DNA of 64,000 bases, taken from NCBI GenBank assembly GCA_037126765.1, contig JBBCBC010000043.1:1364001-1428000 (forward strand), read 5' to 3'. The translations under genes and the position numbers were made by a program. Below the pieces are notes generated by a model that was given only the letters and a program-made list of their open reading frames with translations, had not been told where the DNA came from and did no database searches. The DNA is from Stenogyne calaminthoides (taxonomy: Eukaryota; Streptophyta; Magnoliopsida; Lamiales; Lamiaceae). Below are positions 10,818-21,889 of the stretch, piece after piece. The first letter of the stretch is position 1; every line of letters begins with the position of its first letter.

Positions 10818-13115
10818 TTATCCCCAATATGCAGGATCGGGGACCGTCGTGGTACCGGCATGATGGGCAATCGAGCCAAGTTGAGGCACTATAGAGGGTG
10901 GACACTGTGCATCAACACTAGCTTGATTGATCAAATTTTGAGTTTCTTGCCTCACGTGTCCTAACCTTTGTTGAGCTGACCTCGACATGTCACTGACATA
11001 AACATTATTCTCACTGTGTGCAGTGTTGTGCACTCTCAGATAAGTAATGTTTGCATACCATGCAGGATAATCCTCTGTGGTACTGTCCGACACTACAACG
11101 AAGGTACCAAGGTCCCCGAGACGGTAACAATGATTTTGCATTTAGTTCCAAAAATGCATCAAGGGCCCATACACTTTTTGTAGTCAGACAGATTGGCACC
11201 GAATCTTGAACGCCAAAGATCTAAGTCGATCGGTGTTGGTGGTATGGGTGAACTCTCCCATATTGCCTTGCAACCCTTCCCAAGATATACCCTTCAAATA
11301 AGTCAAGAAACTGAATGCATCCATGAAATAATGAAGGGGCAGGGATAGACGCTAGACGGTAGTATGGAGTCCAATCGACCTATAAAGTAAGTAAAATATT
11401 TTTATATGTCATTTTGTTAAGGTACTTAAATTATTACTGGCTTTATTACTATTAAGGGAGTATTGAGAATGATAAACATACATGAATCGATGGGTTAATT
11501 ATATTAATAGCTTGCGATAATGAACAAGATCCCGTGGTCGAAGTTTTGGAATTTTTTGGTCTTATTCCATCGCGATGTTGTTGGGTCTGGTAGGGTCATA
11601 CGACGATAACTTCATCAAGGCTTAAAGAAATCGTGGAAGTACTCTTATATCCAAAGACCTAAAATTTAAAATGTGTTTTTTAGTTATTAGTTACATATAT
11701 TGATAACAATGTATTAATTAAATATAATTGGAAATATTATTGAAATTGATTTTTTACCTCAATTAATGTTAAACAACTCAACATCTGTGCCGTCTCAATT
11801 CTGGATGCCTTCCCAAGCTGCTTATATAAATAAGCTAATGCCGCGGCTCCCCATGCATATTGAGGGACAGACTCGAGATTACCCAACACATTTACATAAT
11901 TTTTGGGGACAACATCACGTGTTTTATCAACAAAGAGTGAACTCCCCATCAAGTACCACAGGTAAACCTCGAGCAATAGAGGCATCACTCAGTGCCCACT
12001 AAAACACGCCGTATGATATCCTTAGTGTGTTTTTTTGAGTTGTATCCCCTAGATCCACATCTATTAATCAATGCATTGTTAGGACATGGACCGCTGGCAA
12101 CGACGGGGAATTAATGAGCATGTACAAAATTGGAAAAAAAGTTATTTTTATTATAAGTGAAATTAATTAATGAGCATGTACAAAAATTTGATTTTTAAAA
12201 AATTAAGTATATTTTCAGTTTACCAAGAATAGCGTGAACGTCGTGGAGTGTGATCGCCATCTCCTCGAAAAGGCATATGAAACGGTATATTTTTTGGGGT
12301 GCCACCATTCGATTTAATGTCGGATGAGAGGCATGTTGTTTGATTCAAACATCAATCTCCCGATACCCTCCAATCCAGATTGTTGAATTATTTCAAAATA
12401 TTGATAGCCTTGACTGAATGGATTCGGCGACCATAGGGCAATAGATTTCTTTCGAGTCTGGGAACCAAGGATCTTTTGAAAATTCTACATATTTAAAAAA
12501 ATAAAATGAACTCAAGTAATTTACATATTGTAACCGTGTGAAATAATAATTAAAAAAATTGTGTATTTTACTTACCGGATCTTCCCATATTTTTTTTGGC
12601 TTTGTGACATTTGAAAGCAAACAACACACTTGGATCATCGGGTCCTCCAAGACGGGCGCCGCCGCCATCCATTCAAAGATTTTACATTTATGAGGCTTGG
12701 TTATCTCACGCAGAGAAGATTGGTATTCATTCTCATACTCATGGTGAGTTGAGTGATGAGACATTGAAGGACCATGGGGAGTGGAGTGATGAGATGTGGA
12801 CGCGCCCGCCTGATTCAAGGGGGACGTTAACAGATCGAACGTAGGTGAGTATAACTCAGGGAATTGTATTGGGGTGATATTGACATAGGTGTTGGTCATG
12901 AAATCATTATGTTCATGTGCAGGATTTGAAGCATACTGCACCGGAACAGACTGCTCAACATTATGTTCTATTGGAGGGGTGTTTAGATCGAATCCTAAAT
13001 CGACACCCAACATCAGACTCCAATCGATTTGTTCATCTTGTTGCGCTTTGTTGTTGCGTTTCTTTTTGTTGCAGCTTGTTGTTGCATTCATAGAAGTCAG
13101 AACACATCTATACAT
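10818..13115 (-). pseudogene. Plant mobile domain (PMD, MAIN-like) gene, decayed
   Basis: The minus strand preserves the order of a MAIN-like aminotransferase-like plant mobile domain. A leader with DLGFDLNTPP (about 12,990) is followed by IEWWHPKKYT and then EEMAITLHDVHAILG (12,220-12,270). Next comes YLWYLMGSSLFVDKTR...YAWGAAALAYLYKQLG (11,737-11,988), then WIxEYFHDFF (about 11,640), then DWTPYYRLASIP...RVARQYGRVHPY (11,220-11,390), and a TTEDYPAWYANITYLRVHN tail (10,818-11,141). Plausible GT/AG introns separate the blocks, but in-frame stops (for example in WI*EYF and RH*IEWW) and at least two frameshifts break it. PMD genes are known to be shared between host genes such as MAIN and plant transposons. 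Its position inside this MULE, opposite in strand to the transposase, fits a captured or co-mobilised gene. Confidence 0.75.
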
Positions 13116-13189
13116 AGTCTACACAGATAGGTGCATTCGGCGCAGTTGTAGTTGTAACTTTGCATTGTGAACTAAGGAAGAAATTATGA

Positions 13190-13850
13190 AGTTATTCAAC
13201 TAATACCTTAGAACAAATAAAACTAATACTTTACAACAATAAAACTACTACTTTTTTTTTTTTATAAAACTAATAGTTTACAGCAATACAACTAATACTT
13301 TACAGAAATACAACTAATACTTTACAACAATACAACTAATATTTTACATCAATAAAACTAATATTTTACAACAATAAATGTATGTGTTTTTATTACTCAT
13401 TTCCTACTAACCTTTTAGTACTAAATATTTATTACTAGTAATTAATCTGACCAAATTTAAATGTTAGGCCAAGTCTAATTCTACTAATACCTTAAAGCAT
13501 TACAACTAATACTTTACATCAATACAACTAATACTTTATAATAATACAACTAATACTTTACAACTTTAATGCAAGTTATGGTGATTTTTCTTTAAATATT
13601 TTATTAATTCTTAGTTTTTGCAAAATTTAGTTACTTAAAATGTAAGTGTTTTTATTTGTCATTCTCCTACTAACCTTTTAGTACTAAATATTTATTACTA
13701 GTAATTAATCTAATCAAATTTAAATGTTAGGCCGAGTCTAATTCTACTAATACCTTAAAGCATTACAACTAATACTTTACAACCAACTAATGCTTTAAAG
13801 CAATACAATCAACACTTTAAAAGGATATTCAACTAACACTTTAAAGCATA
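13190..13850 (-). repeat. Subterminal minisatellite array, unit CAACTAATACTTTACAA
   Basis: About a dozen imperfect 17-19-bp units lie just upstream of the PMD gene. Within the array a block of roughly 165 bp (13,380-13,545) is repeated at 13,640-13,800. The same unit, degraded, fills 21,030-21,790 just inside the right TIR. In reverse complement it reads TTGTAAAGTATTAGTTG. Confidence 0.75.
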
Positions 13851-14169
13851 TAATATGTATACATTAATAAACAAGAAAAACACACCTTCAATGGTTGACA
13901 AAGGCGGTTTAAAGAAGGGATCAAGTTATTCAATAAATTTTTCATTAGTATTTGTTTTAAAAAATTGAACAAGAAAAAGCATACATCAAGATATATTAAA
14001 ACTAAAAAATGAAAAGAAAAAAACCAATTCCTATGCATGGGAGGCGATGGCGTGAAATTGAGAGGATTGAGTTCGTAAAATGAGAGAATTGAGTTGTGAA
14101 AATGAGTTGTGAAAGTGTTGTATATATATTGTGTTTCAATGGTGAATATGACCGAATTTAATAAAAAAA

Positions 14170-14350
14170 TGAAAATTTAATTGGGCCGCCAGTCATATGA
14201 TCAGAGGTCCCGCTTGGCTACCAGCCGCGCTACATTACGACGACGGCAAATCCCTATTGTGCCATTTATGCGACCCAATCTCGCTTGCGCGACATGGCAT
14301 GCGCGATCGTTAAGCCGATCAACGGGCCGCCACGCCGACCTGACTCTTTA
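14170..14350. repeat. Internal GC-rich island resembling a MULE terminus
   Basis: Embedded in AT-rich DNA, it holds several GCGAC motifs (TTATGCGACCC, GCGCGACATGGCATGCGCGA) like the TIR subrepeats. It ends CCGACCTGACTCTTTAC, similar to the right-end wording ACCTGTCACTTTTG. Subterminal arrays face it from both sides. I read it as a decayed internal terminus. The plus ORF at 14,181-14,387 is a by-product. Confidence 0.5.
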
Positions 14351-15363
14351 CTTTAATTTAAATTTTTTGTTGACCGAAATTGAATAATTAGATTTTGGAA
14401 TTTATAAATATGTAGATAAAAAATATCCTGAGCTGATAAAAAATAAATACAATTATGTCAGAATTTTATTTATACTATAGAATTGACATTATTACAGTTA
14501 TAAACTTATATAATCACTCTTATAAACTAATATCTATAATTTTTAATGTTATTATCTCAATTTATAAATATAATAATATCAATTGATATTGATAAGTGTT
14601 ATGATATTAACTTATAAGTGTAATGGTATAAATTTCATATTATGAACAAGTTTCATAAGAGACCTACTCTATAAATAAAACTCGACTAACACGTTTGCAT
14701 TAAGATAATTTAAGTCCATTCTATAAAAAATAAAAACAACAAAGTCAATAAATTCTCGTAATATCCGCAAATATCTGTCAATAAAGTGTATCGACGAAAA
14801 TAAAATTGGCATGGTAAACTCATTCTCGTAATAATTTTTTTTTTCTTTTCCGGATTGTAAATAATTTAAACGAGGAGATGCATAGTCAGGTCATGATTGT
14901 AGGTGCATGTGACATGGAGAATTTTGTAAATGGAGACAAATATCAAGATTTTTTTATCCACTGACCATAGTTTTAGATTAATATTGTTAATAATTTAAAA
15001 GTAATAATTATTTGTTATTCACAATATTAATTCATTAATTGATTAGTATTGGTTAATTTATTGAAAAGTATTAGTTAGTTGATTATAAAGTATTAGTTCA
15101 TTCATTGTAAAATATTAGTTCAATAATCAATTTAAACATGAAAAATAAATTACATTATATGGAGAAAAAAAAATATACACATTATATAATTTACATCCGA
15201 AAAATAAATCACAAAGAGAGCTTACATTATATTCGATAGCATTAGAAGATTACATATTTGACATTACATTACATAACTTTAAGACATTACATTAGATAAA
15301 CTATTAGTACTAGAACATTACAAAAGAGTACCAAAATAGGACTGACATTAAGATGCAATAAAA
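14351..15363. other. AT-rich noncoding interior of the MULE
   Basis: No gene is visible. At 15,043-15,125 three to four AAGTATTAGTT-type units occur in the orientation opposite to the 13,190-13,850 array. Around 14,480-14,640 short ACTTATAA-type motifs recur. Confidence 0.5.
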
Positions 15364-15728
15364 CTAACCAAACCACTGTAAGGTCCTATATGCAAGAATC
15401 AAAAGTAGTACAATAAAAAATAGTTTTATCAATTTCAGTAGTTCCTTGATTGCTTCAGTGAGAACCTTGATTTCTTGAACCATATTCTTCATCTCCTCAG
15501 TCACCTTATTGTCAGTGTCTTCACATTCACCATAATTCTTGTCAACCACCCCTTATTATTATCATCAGCCCACATAAAAAAATCACATTCACCACCTTCA
15601 ATTAGGGAGTCCGGACAGTTATGAAATACTCTTCCTCTGCTTCCGTGCTTCGAGAAACGACGCATTTGCAATTTTTCCACAATAAGAATAAGGTTGTGTT
15701 TGATCCGACTAGTAGATGTAGAAGACAT
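15364..15728 (-). pseudogene. GRF-type zinc-finger protein with C-terminal coiled coil and membrane anchor, one frameshift
   Basis: From ATG at 15,728 the minus strand encodes MSSTSTSRIKHN, then the second half of a GRF zinc finger: RRFSKHGSRGRVFHNCPDS...GECDFFMWADD. The tail, in another frame from about 15,549, reads VDKNYGECEDTDNK...ELLKLIKLFFIVLLLILAYR: an acidic/helical segment and then a hydrophobic anchor. This head-to-tail order is common in small plant GRF-domain proteins. The frames join if one G is added to the four-G run at about 15,547-15,550, so a single-base loss broke the gene. The first zinc-ligand cysteine is not evident (RIKH where a CxH-like motif is expected), while the later two cysteines are kept. 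GRF fingers bind single-stranded nucleic acid in other proteins; the role here is unknown. Confidence 0.6.
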
Positions 15729-15879
15729 GTTGTGTTCTATTTTTTTTTTTGTGTAAGAATTTAGTAGTTGAATGTGTTGTGTTTTTTTTTCATGAATGTG
15801 AATATATGTGGTTGTATGTATATATATATCAAATGGATGGATGATTTGGAACAAAAATAATGGAGAATGAAGAAACAAT

Positions 15880-16580
15880 GAAAAACAATGGAGTCACAAT
15901 GGCAAAAAGGATAGCTATGTGTCGGCCGTGTTGGTCCAAAACCCATTTTGCGCAGGGGAAAAAACATTTTAAAAAATCGATGCTTATAAAACAAAGGCGA
16001 GGGCGTAGTGATTACGATTTTTGCTTTTAAGCTCATGTGTGTTGTTTTGCTTATAATCGAATGCATATGGCAAGTAAGAGCATAAAGCAAAGAAGAACAC
16101 ACGATTTTATAAAGGGTTCGAGTCCATGCACCAACTTAACCAACTGGACTTAGTTTAACGTGTTAGTCCAACACCCAACAGATGCATAATGAGTTCACAC
16201 TCAAACGGACTTATCACCCCTCACTTGATTGCCTTACCTCCCCCTCTTCGATTGCTAGATGATGTTTACCGAAGTCACACTCACCTACAAACTTAACCGA
16301 AGTTTGGGTATAAGATTGTTTGTTTAACTAGGTTGAATTTTCCCTTAATTTGTTTACCAATGCTAAGGACGGGAAAATTCTAAGCTTTATTATAGATCAC
16401 TCTTCACTTTTGAATATAATTTCGCCTTTCTATGGTGGGAATGCATCTCACTTGATGGATGTTTCCATTTTTCCACATACATCCATGCTATATTTTGTTA
16501 CTATCATCTTCTTTGTATTTTTACATCTTTCTCTTATATAATTTTCTATCATCTTCTCTTATACATCTTTCTCTTATATA
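15880..16580. other. Noncoding interior between the GRF gene and the transposase
   Basis: No coding family is recognised. A B-box-like GGTTCGAGTCC occurs near 16,117 without a folding tRNA around it. CATCTTCTTATACATCTTTCTC-type pyrimidine runs precede the transposase start and are duplicated at 17,085-17,160. Confidence 0.4.
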
Positions 16581-16582
16581 AA

Positions 16583-16990
16583 ATGAGTTCTTATTACGAT
16601 CCTGATTACGTTTCCGAGGATGTCACTGCTGATTTTATTGCTCCTGATGATGGTTTAATTGGAAAAGACGGAGTCGCTTTTTTTTGTTAAGAGTGTTGCC
16701 AGTATGAGAAACGACACACTGGCCATTCATACTTCTAATGCAACTCAGGTCAAGTATATATGCAGTGAAGGTGGAAAATATACACCTAAAAAATCAAGAA
16801 TGAGCGAAAGACCAAAACCGCCAAAAATTCGTGTCCTTTTTCTTTAGTTGCTTGGCTTCTGATGCCAATCGTGATAGGTGGCATATTGAGGTGTTGGAGG
16901 GGACACACAATCATCGATTTCCAACATTTGCAGAGGGTTCAACACTTGGTCAAATAACCCCGAAAGCAAAGACAAACATGTACAACTGTT
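16583..16990 (+). pseudogene. MULE transposase N-terminal region, frameshifted copy 1
   Basis: Starts MSSYYDPDYVSEDVTADFIA, then a frameshift leads to KTESLFFVKSVASMRNDT...QVKYICSEGGKYTPKK. A further shift leads to SDANRDRWHIEVLEGTHNH. The layout (helical start, a basic region with YICxxGGKY, and a W.I.V..GTHNH motif) is the FAR1/WRKY-GCM1-like DNA-binding module that precedes the catalytic domain of MULE transposases. At least two frame changes and a stop (TAA at about 16,688) break it. Confidence 0.6.
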
Positions 16991-17084
16991 AGGATGCAAA
17001 TGAATGTGAGCTCAAAAATGTTTGTAAAATTTGACCAAAGGTGCAATTTATTTTGGGGATATTTAAATCTTCTACACATCCATG

Positions 17085-17460
17085 CTATATTTTCTATCAT
17101 CTTCTTACATACATCTTTCTTTTATATAATTTTCAATCTGTTATACATCTTTCTTTATATAAAAATGAGTTCTTATTACGATCCCGAGACGCTTCCGAGG
17201 ATGTCACCGCTTTTATTGCTCAATGGTTTAATTGAAAAGAAACATCATACGCCATTCAAAATGCAACTCGTGTCAAGTATATATGCAAAGGAAGGTGGAA
17301 AATATAAACCTAAAAAAAACCAAGAATGAGCGAAAGACCAAAACCGCCAAAAATTCATGTCCTTTTTTAGTCATGATAGGTGGGCATATACAGGTATTGA
17401 ACACAATCATTAACATTTGATGAGGGTTCAACACTTGGTCAATCCCCGATAGAACTCATT
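17085..17460 (+). pseudogene. Partial tandem duplicate of the transposase N-terminal region, copy 2
   Basis: This block repeats 16,480-16,940, including the upstream pyrimidine-rich leader, the start MSSYYDPE (ATG at 17,165), the YAKEGGKYKPKK segment, and GAGCGAAAGACCAAAACCGC. It carries internal deletions relative to copy 1. A local duplication of promoter plus first exon before decay is the simplest explanation. Confidence 0.65.
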
Positions 17461-17479
17461 GCAATGAATGTTTTATTTT

Positions 17480-18490
17480 GGGATATTTAAAGATAATCGA
17501 TCCCAACAATAGTACGACTAAAGAGAATGTCAATACATATTAATAGTTTAAATAAAACTTCATACACCCAATGTAAACAAATAATTACATGTATAAATTA
17601 ATGATTAAGTTTAAAATCTTATTTGATGACGTGTCAATCATATATGAGTTTGGTATTTTTTGTGTATTAATAATGATGATGTGTCATAATGATAATAGTT
17701 TAAATAAAATATTATAAGAAGAATAGTTAACTCAATTAATTTTATATTTTCAACATAATATACAAATATAATTACCATAATTTAAAATAATATGGATATA
17801 GTAAAGTGTATGTATATATAGTGATTTTTTATTATTGGAAATATAGTTATGTTATATATATTATATATATTTTATAAATATATCATATATCTTATTATAA
17901 TATTTATATATAATTATATAAGACTTCTCCTATTAATTGAGTTGATTTATCAATTGTGAAATAAATTCAAAATATATTTAATATCTTTTCATATTATTAT
18001 AATAATTCAACTTAGCTTACATATTGATATAACTATATTAAATCCATTCAAAATTAAATAAAAAACTAATAATAAAATTATATGCTATCTCTATAATTTC
18101 TATTATCATTATAATCGAAATATAATAAAATTCTTAATCTATATAAAAATTTCTAATAAATTTTTTATATGTGCTATTTATTTTAAAAAAATAAAAGTTT
18201 GCAAGAAAAATAAATTGATAGAATATTGGTGATTTTTATGCACACACACTAATAAAATTTGATATTGGTGGTAAAAAATTTAATATACACACACTAATAA
18301 AATATTAATATTGGTGATTTTTTTATATTATTTTAATTTTTTATAAGGGTGATGGTGTAGGTGATAATTAATTGCATATTAATACTTTTTTTAAGTAGCA
18401 ATGTAATATTTTGTTTACTTTAAATTGCTAGTTAAACATATTGATTACTTTAAATTTAAATTTAATTTTTATTTGTATTTATTAAAATTT
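17480..18490. other. AT-rich intron-like DNA between transposase N-terminus and catalytic exon
   Basis: Very AT-rich with no coding signal. Positions 18,220-18,325 hold two copies of an ATATTGGTG...CACACACTAATAAAAT motif. The stretch ends in AAAATTTAG, a good acceptor for the catalytic exon at 18,493. Confidence 0.5.
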
Positions 18491-18492
18491 AG

Positions 18493-19131
18493 GTACAATT
18501 TTAGGACGGATGACAACAATGAACTCAAAGTTATAGTTTTCAGTCATCCATGTTCGGTTGTAATGGTCAACGCGTATCCGAAAGTATTAATCATTGACAC
18601 GACATACAACACGACCATGTACAGTATGCCTTTGCTTGAGGCAGTTGGGGCAATGGACACTCACAAGACGTTCACCATCGCATACGCATTTATAATCCGT
18701 GAAACGCAGGAACACTTCAAATATATCTTAGGATTTATTCGGGGATTGTACGAGATACGAATACCAAATATCATTGTCACGGACAGGGCTTTCGCGTTGA
18801 TGAATGCTGTGGACGTGATTTTTCCAGAATCTCAAGCACATTTATGCAGACGCCACGTAGAGCAAGCTGTTTATGCATGGGCTCTAAAACAACCAGGATT
18901 TAAAGAAAAACATGTTAATAATTTTAAATTTCAAAGTGAATTGAATCAAATGCAAAAATGGGCAAAATATGAAGATTGGAAAATTGGGTGGGCTCATGTA
19001 AAGAAAAAATACGGCAGATGTCCAGATCTAATTGAGTATTGCGAAGATACGTGGCTCATACCGCATAAAACAAGAATTTTAGGGGCACATCTAGATTATC
19101 GCATGCACTACGGAAACTACACCACGAACAG
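18493..19131 (+). CDS. MULE transposase catalytic exon
   Basis: An uninterrupted reading of about 213 residues starts YNFRTDDNNELKVIVFSHP after an AG acceptor and ends YGNYTTNR before a GT donor at 19,132. Diagnostic MULE features are VLIIDTTYNTTMYSMPLLE (the DDE first-aspartate region), the second acidic site in IIVTDRAFALMNAVDVIFP, and the C/H-rich AHLCRRHVEQAV following it. In the family this domain (MULE transposase, DDE fold) cuts and joins the element ends. This is the best-preserved coding piece of the 14.2-kb element and the largest convincing ORF in the window. Flanking exons are broken, so I annotate it as an exon of a non-functional gene. The longer ORF from 18,425 includes intron sequence at its start. 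Confidence 0.85.
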
Positions 19132-19295
19132 GTAACTTTAAAAATATTTATACTTTTAATGTTAGGTAGCTATTATATTTAAATTTACCTATGAAACCAA
19201 AACTATTGCACTATTACCATATTGAGACAAGTAATATGTTTATTGAGACAGACAAGTAATAAATTTAAATTTTGTTCATTTAATTATTGATGTAG

Positions 19296-19914
19296 GGTTG
19301 AACAAGAACACCACAGGGTGAAAAAATACCTGGATGGCGGCAGGAAGCACTTTGACATCATATTCAAAAAAATTCACCAGGTCATGGAGTTGCAAATATG
19401 CCAGATAAAAAAGCAATGCAAAGTTTACTCTACCATAAGACAAGGATCGATATGCTAGAGAACGAATTCTACCAATTAATTAGCAAATATCACGCTCAAA
19501 GCGTTCAACTCATTGTCAAGAAATAACTAGGGATCTTGGTGGAAAAATATGCGTTTTATCTTAGAGAACACATGGTCTTCCGTGTCAATGCGAAGCTATA
19601 AGGTACTTTCAAAAACAAATCACAAAATACCTTTAAATTCTATAGACTCGTTTTGGAGAACATTGAATATAGATTTTTCTAGTATTCCTACCACCACCAA
19701 CGAAACATATGATGAAGGTGGTGGTAAGACTAGGAGAAAATTATTCGATGATGACACGGAAGACATTCTTCCACCGAAGATTGAAAGAAAAATAAGTCAA
19801 AAACAAAGACTTCAAGCAAATGATCGTCAACCTTCTTGGTTTGAGCGGGGCGGCAAAAGTGTGGGATTAAAAAGTCTACTAAAAAATGGGGTAAGGGAGA
19901 GTGCCGGTAACTAA
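19296..19914 (+). pseudogene. MULE transposase C-terminal exon with SWIM-like region, frameshifted
   Basis: After a GT/AG intron (19,132-19,295) the frame continues RVEQEHHRVKKYLDGGRKHF and QVMELQICQIKKQC, matching the helical region after the DDE domain. A frame change then gives MLENEFYQLISKYHAQ, another gives RTHGLPCQCEAIRYF (a SWIM-like zinc-binding motif with GLPC), followed by IPLNSIDSFWRTLNIDFSS. A lysine-rich tail follows (19,690-19,914, with NETYDEGGGKTRRKL). At least two frameshifts are present. In the family the SWIM zinc finger follows the catalytic domain and assists DNA binding. Confidence 0.75.
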
Positions 19915-20149
19915 TGCGCACACCAGATATTCTTCCGTGTTTATCGTAGAGACATAAGACATCGAAAGATGTACGATGAGTTTTTCTGAAGATAATCAAA
20001 ACAGATTTTCTCAAAATCCGGGCCACTCCCCCAATACTCCTACGTCAAAGCCCCAAAGGCCCCCACCTCCTGATACCCCACATTGCAAAAGTACCGCTAG
20101 TTTGAGTAAGCCACCCAAATCTCAAACAAATATTAACCGCCAATACTAT

Positions 20150-20870
20150 TTTTAAACTCTCCTGGAGAACGATTTCTCCATATATCGTAAATTATATTCA
20201 TTCCTACAATGATGTAATTGAGATGGAACCATGATATAGAGCTATTGCACTCGCAGCCTACTTTGATCCGAAGAATATCGCCAAAGGTACGAATGGATCT
20301 TAAGCATGAACCGCAAATAAGACGCGATTTATATGATAACGTTTCACGGGTTACATGGACATGTCAGATTTGGAAGAATCACTTGATCATTTCAAAGGTT
20401 TTGCAGAAATATCTAAATGGTTTAGATTACTTGAACATGGATACCTAGTTGCAACCACATATAACGTCTTCGTAATGGCATTTAGTGAACATAGCGGATT
20501 TTTTTTTTTTTTCAAGAATAACAACAATCAACATCGAGGACTTCCGACCACCTACATTGATCTTAGGAACGTGAACAACAATTCTCATTGGATATTGGTA
20601 AAAAAAAACTATATTCAAGTTATTTTATAATTTTTGTTATTTATGATTTTTTTTTATTATAATTATAATTTTTAACTGTAATTTCAACAGATATGACAAA
20701 CAAGGATCATCCAAGATCATTATTATATCTCAAGATACCGAAACGCCACACATCACACTTCAGAAATGGTTTAGATTTAAAATTTGAAAGGATATAGAGC
20801 TATTCCGCATTTACACGAAGTTGACGACCGCGACGCGAGGCTAATTATAGTGTCTGTATAAAACGAGAAA
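20150..20870 (+). pseudogene. OTU-like cysteine protease domain, decayed
   Basis: Successive frames spell the outline of the OTU-like domain found in some plant transposon proteins. SPYIVNYIHSYNDV comes first, then YRAIALAAYF, where the catalytic DGNC box just upstream is destroyed by indels and a stop. Then come MDMSDLEESLDHF, KWFRLLEHGYLVATTYNVFVM, and TYIDLRNVNNNSHWILV with the late histidine (NNSHW). A final piece lies after a short AT-rich break at 20,690-20,870. OTU domains are deubiquitinase-type cysteine proteases in the cell. Here, located right after the transposase on the same strand, it was probably part of the same or a co-expressed transposon product. With the catalytic cysteine lost it cannot be active. 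Confidence 0.65.
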
Positions 20871-21029
20871 GACAAATACTATACATTTCTTTAATATTTA
20901 ATTCAAGTTTTTGTAGCAGCACGTCGCAGTCCATCCTCGCAATGTAATGTGTATATTTTTTTTCATATAATGTGTATATATTTTTTTTTCATGTAATGTG
21001 CATATTTATTTTTTCATGTTTAAATTGAT

Positions 21030-21790
21030 AATTGAACTAATATTTTACAATTGACAAATTAATATTACTCAATTGAAGAACTAATATTGTTGATAACAAA
21101 TAACTAATAATTTGCAGTTAATGAACTAATACTTTATGACCAAACAACTATAACACTTTTCAATGAAACAACTAATACTTTATAATTAATAAATTATAAA
21201 TTAATTCATTTAATTAGTGTGAAATTCATTAATTATAATTAATAAATTAATACTTTTCAATTAATATTATTAAATTAAACAAAATAATAAAAAATAATTG
21301 ATTTAATTAGTGTGGGATTAATTAACTTGGCACTAATTAAATTATTATAAATTAAAAACCAGAAATTAATTACTAATAATGTGTTAATTAATGAACAAAT
21401 ACTTTATATATATACAACTGTAATACTTTTCAATTAAACAACTAATACACTTTATAACTAAATAATTAATATTTTTACATTAATTAAATAATATTACTTA
21501 ATACGTTTAATAATTTAGTTAATTTTAATTAATAATTATAATTCAATTTAATGAAATAAATAAGTAGTTATTACTTTTTATTTATTCAAATAATATCAAT
21601 TAGTTAGTTAAATAAATTAAATCATTAGTTAAAATAAATCAGTTCTTTTAAATTAGTTAAATTAAATAATTCAATTAATACTTTTCAATATATTAACCAA
21701 TACTTATCAATTGATGAACTAATATTGTGAATAACAAATAATTACTTTATAAACAACTAACTAATACTTTTCAATAAATTAACAAATACT
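21030..21790 (-). repeat. Right subterminal array of degraded AACTAATACTTT units
   Basis: Variants such as GAACTAATACTTTATGAC, CAACTAATACTTTATAA and TTAATACTTTTCAATTAA recur across about 750 bp just inside the right TIR. They are the same unit and the same orientation as the 13,190-13,850 array. The region is otherwise A/T-rich and noncoding. Confidence 0.65.
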
Positions 21791-21889
21791 AATCAATTAA
21801 ATCATTAGTTAAAATAAAATCAAAATTATAATTAAAAAAAAATTAGTTAAATTAAATAATTCAATTAAATGAGTTAAATAAATTAATAA

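Noticed and set aside
12393..13115. The 240-codon minus ORF taken as an intact protein
   Set aside because: It runs through intron-like AT-rich sequence (12,480-12,590) and ends at a stop inside the PMD region, so it is only the first part of a broken gene.
13190..13850. CRISPR-like array appearance (regular short repeats)
   Set aside because: Units are adjacent and imperfect with no unique spacers, and the genome is plant nuclear DNA. They are a transposon subterminal minisatellite.
16110..16160. tRNA or SINE at GGTTCGAGTCC
   Set aside because: Only a B-box-like word is present. No A box at the right distance and no tail.
18425..18492. Extending the transposase catalytic exon upstream to the ATG-like codon at 18,425
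   Set aside because: The extra 22 codons are AT-rich intron text and a good AG acceptor precedes the conserved reading at 18,493.
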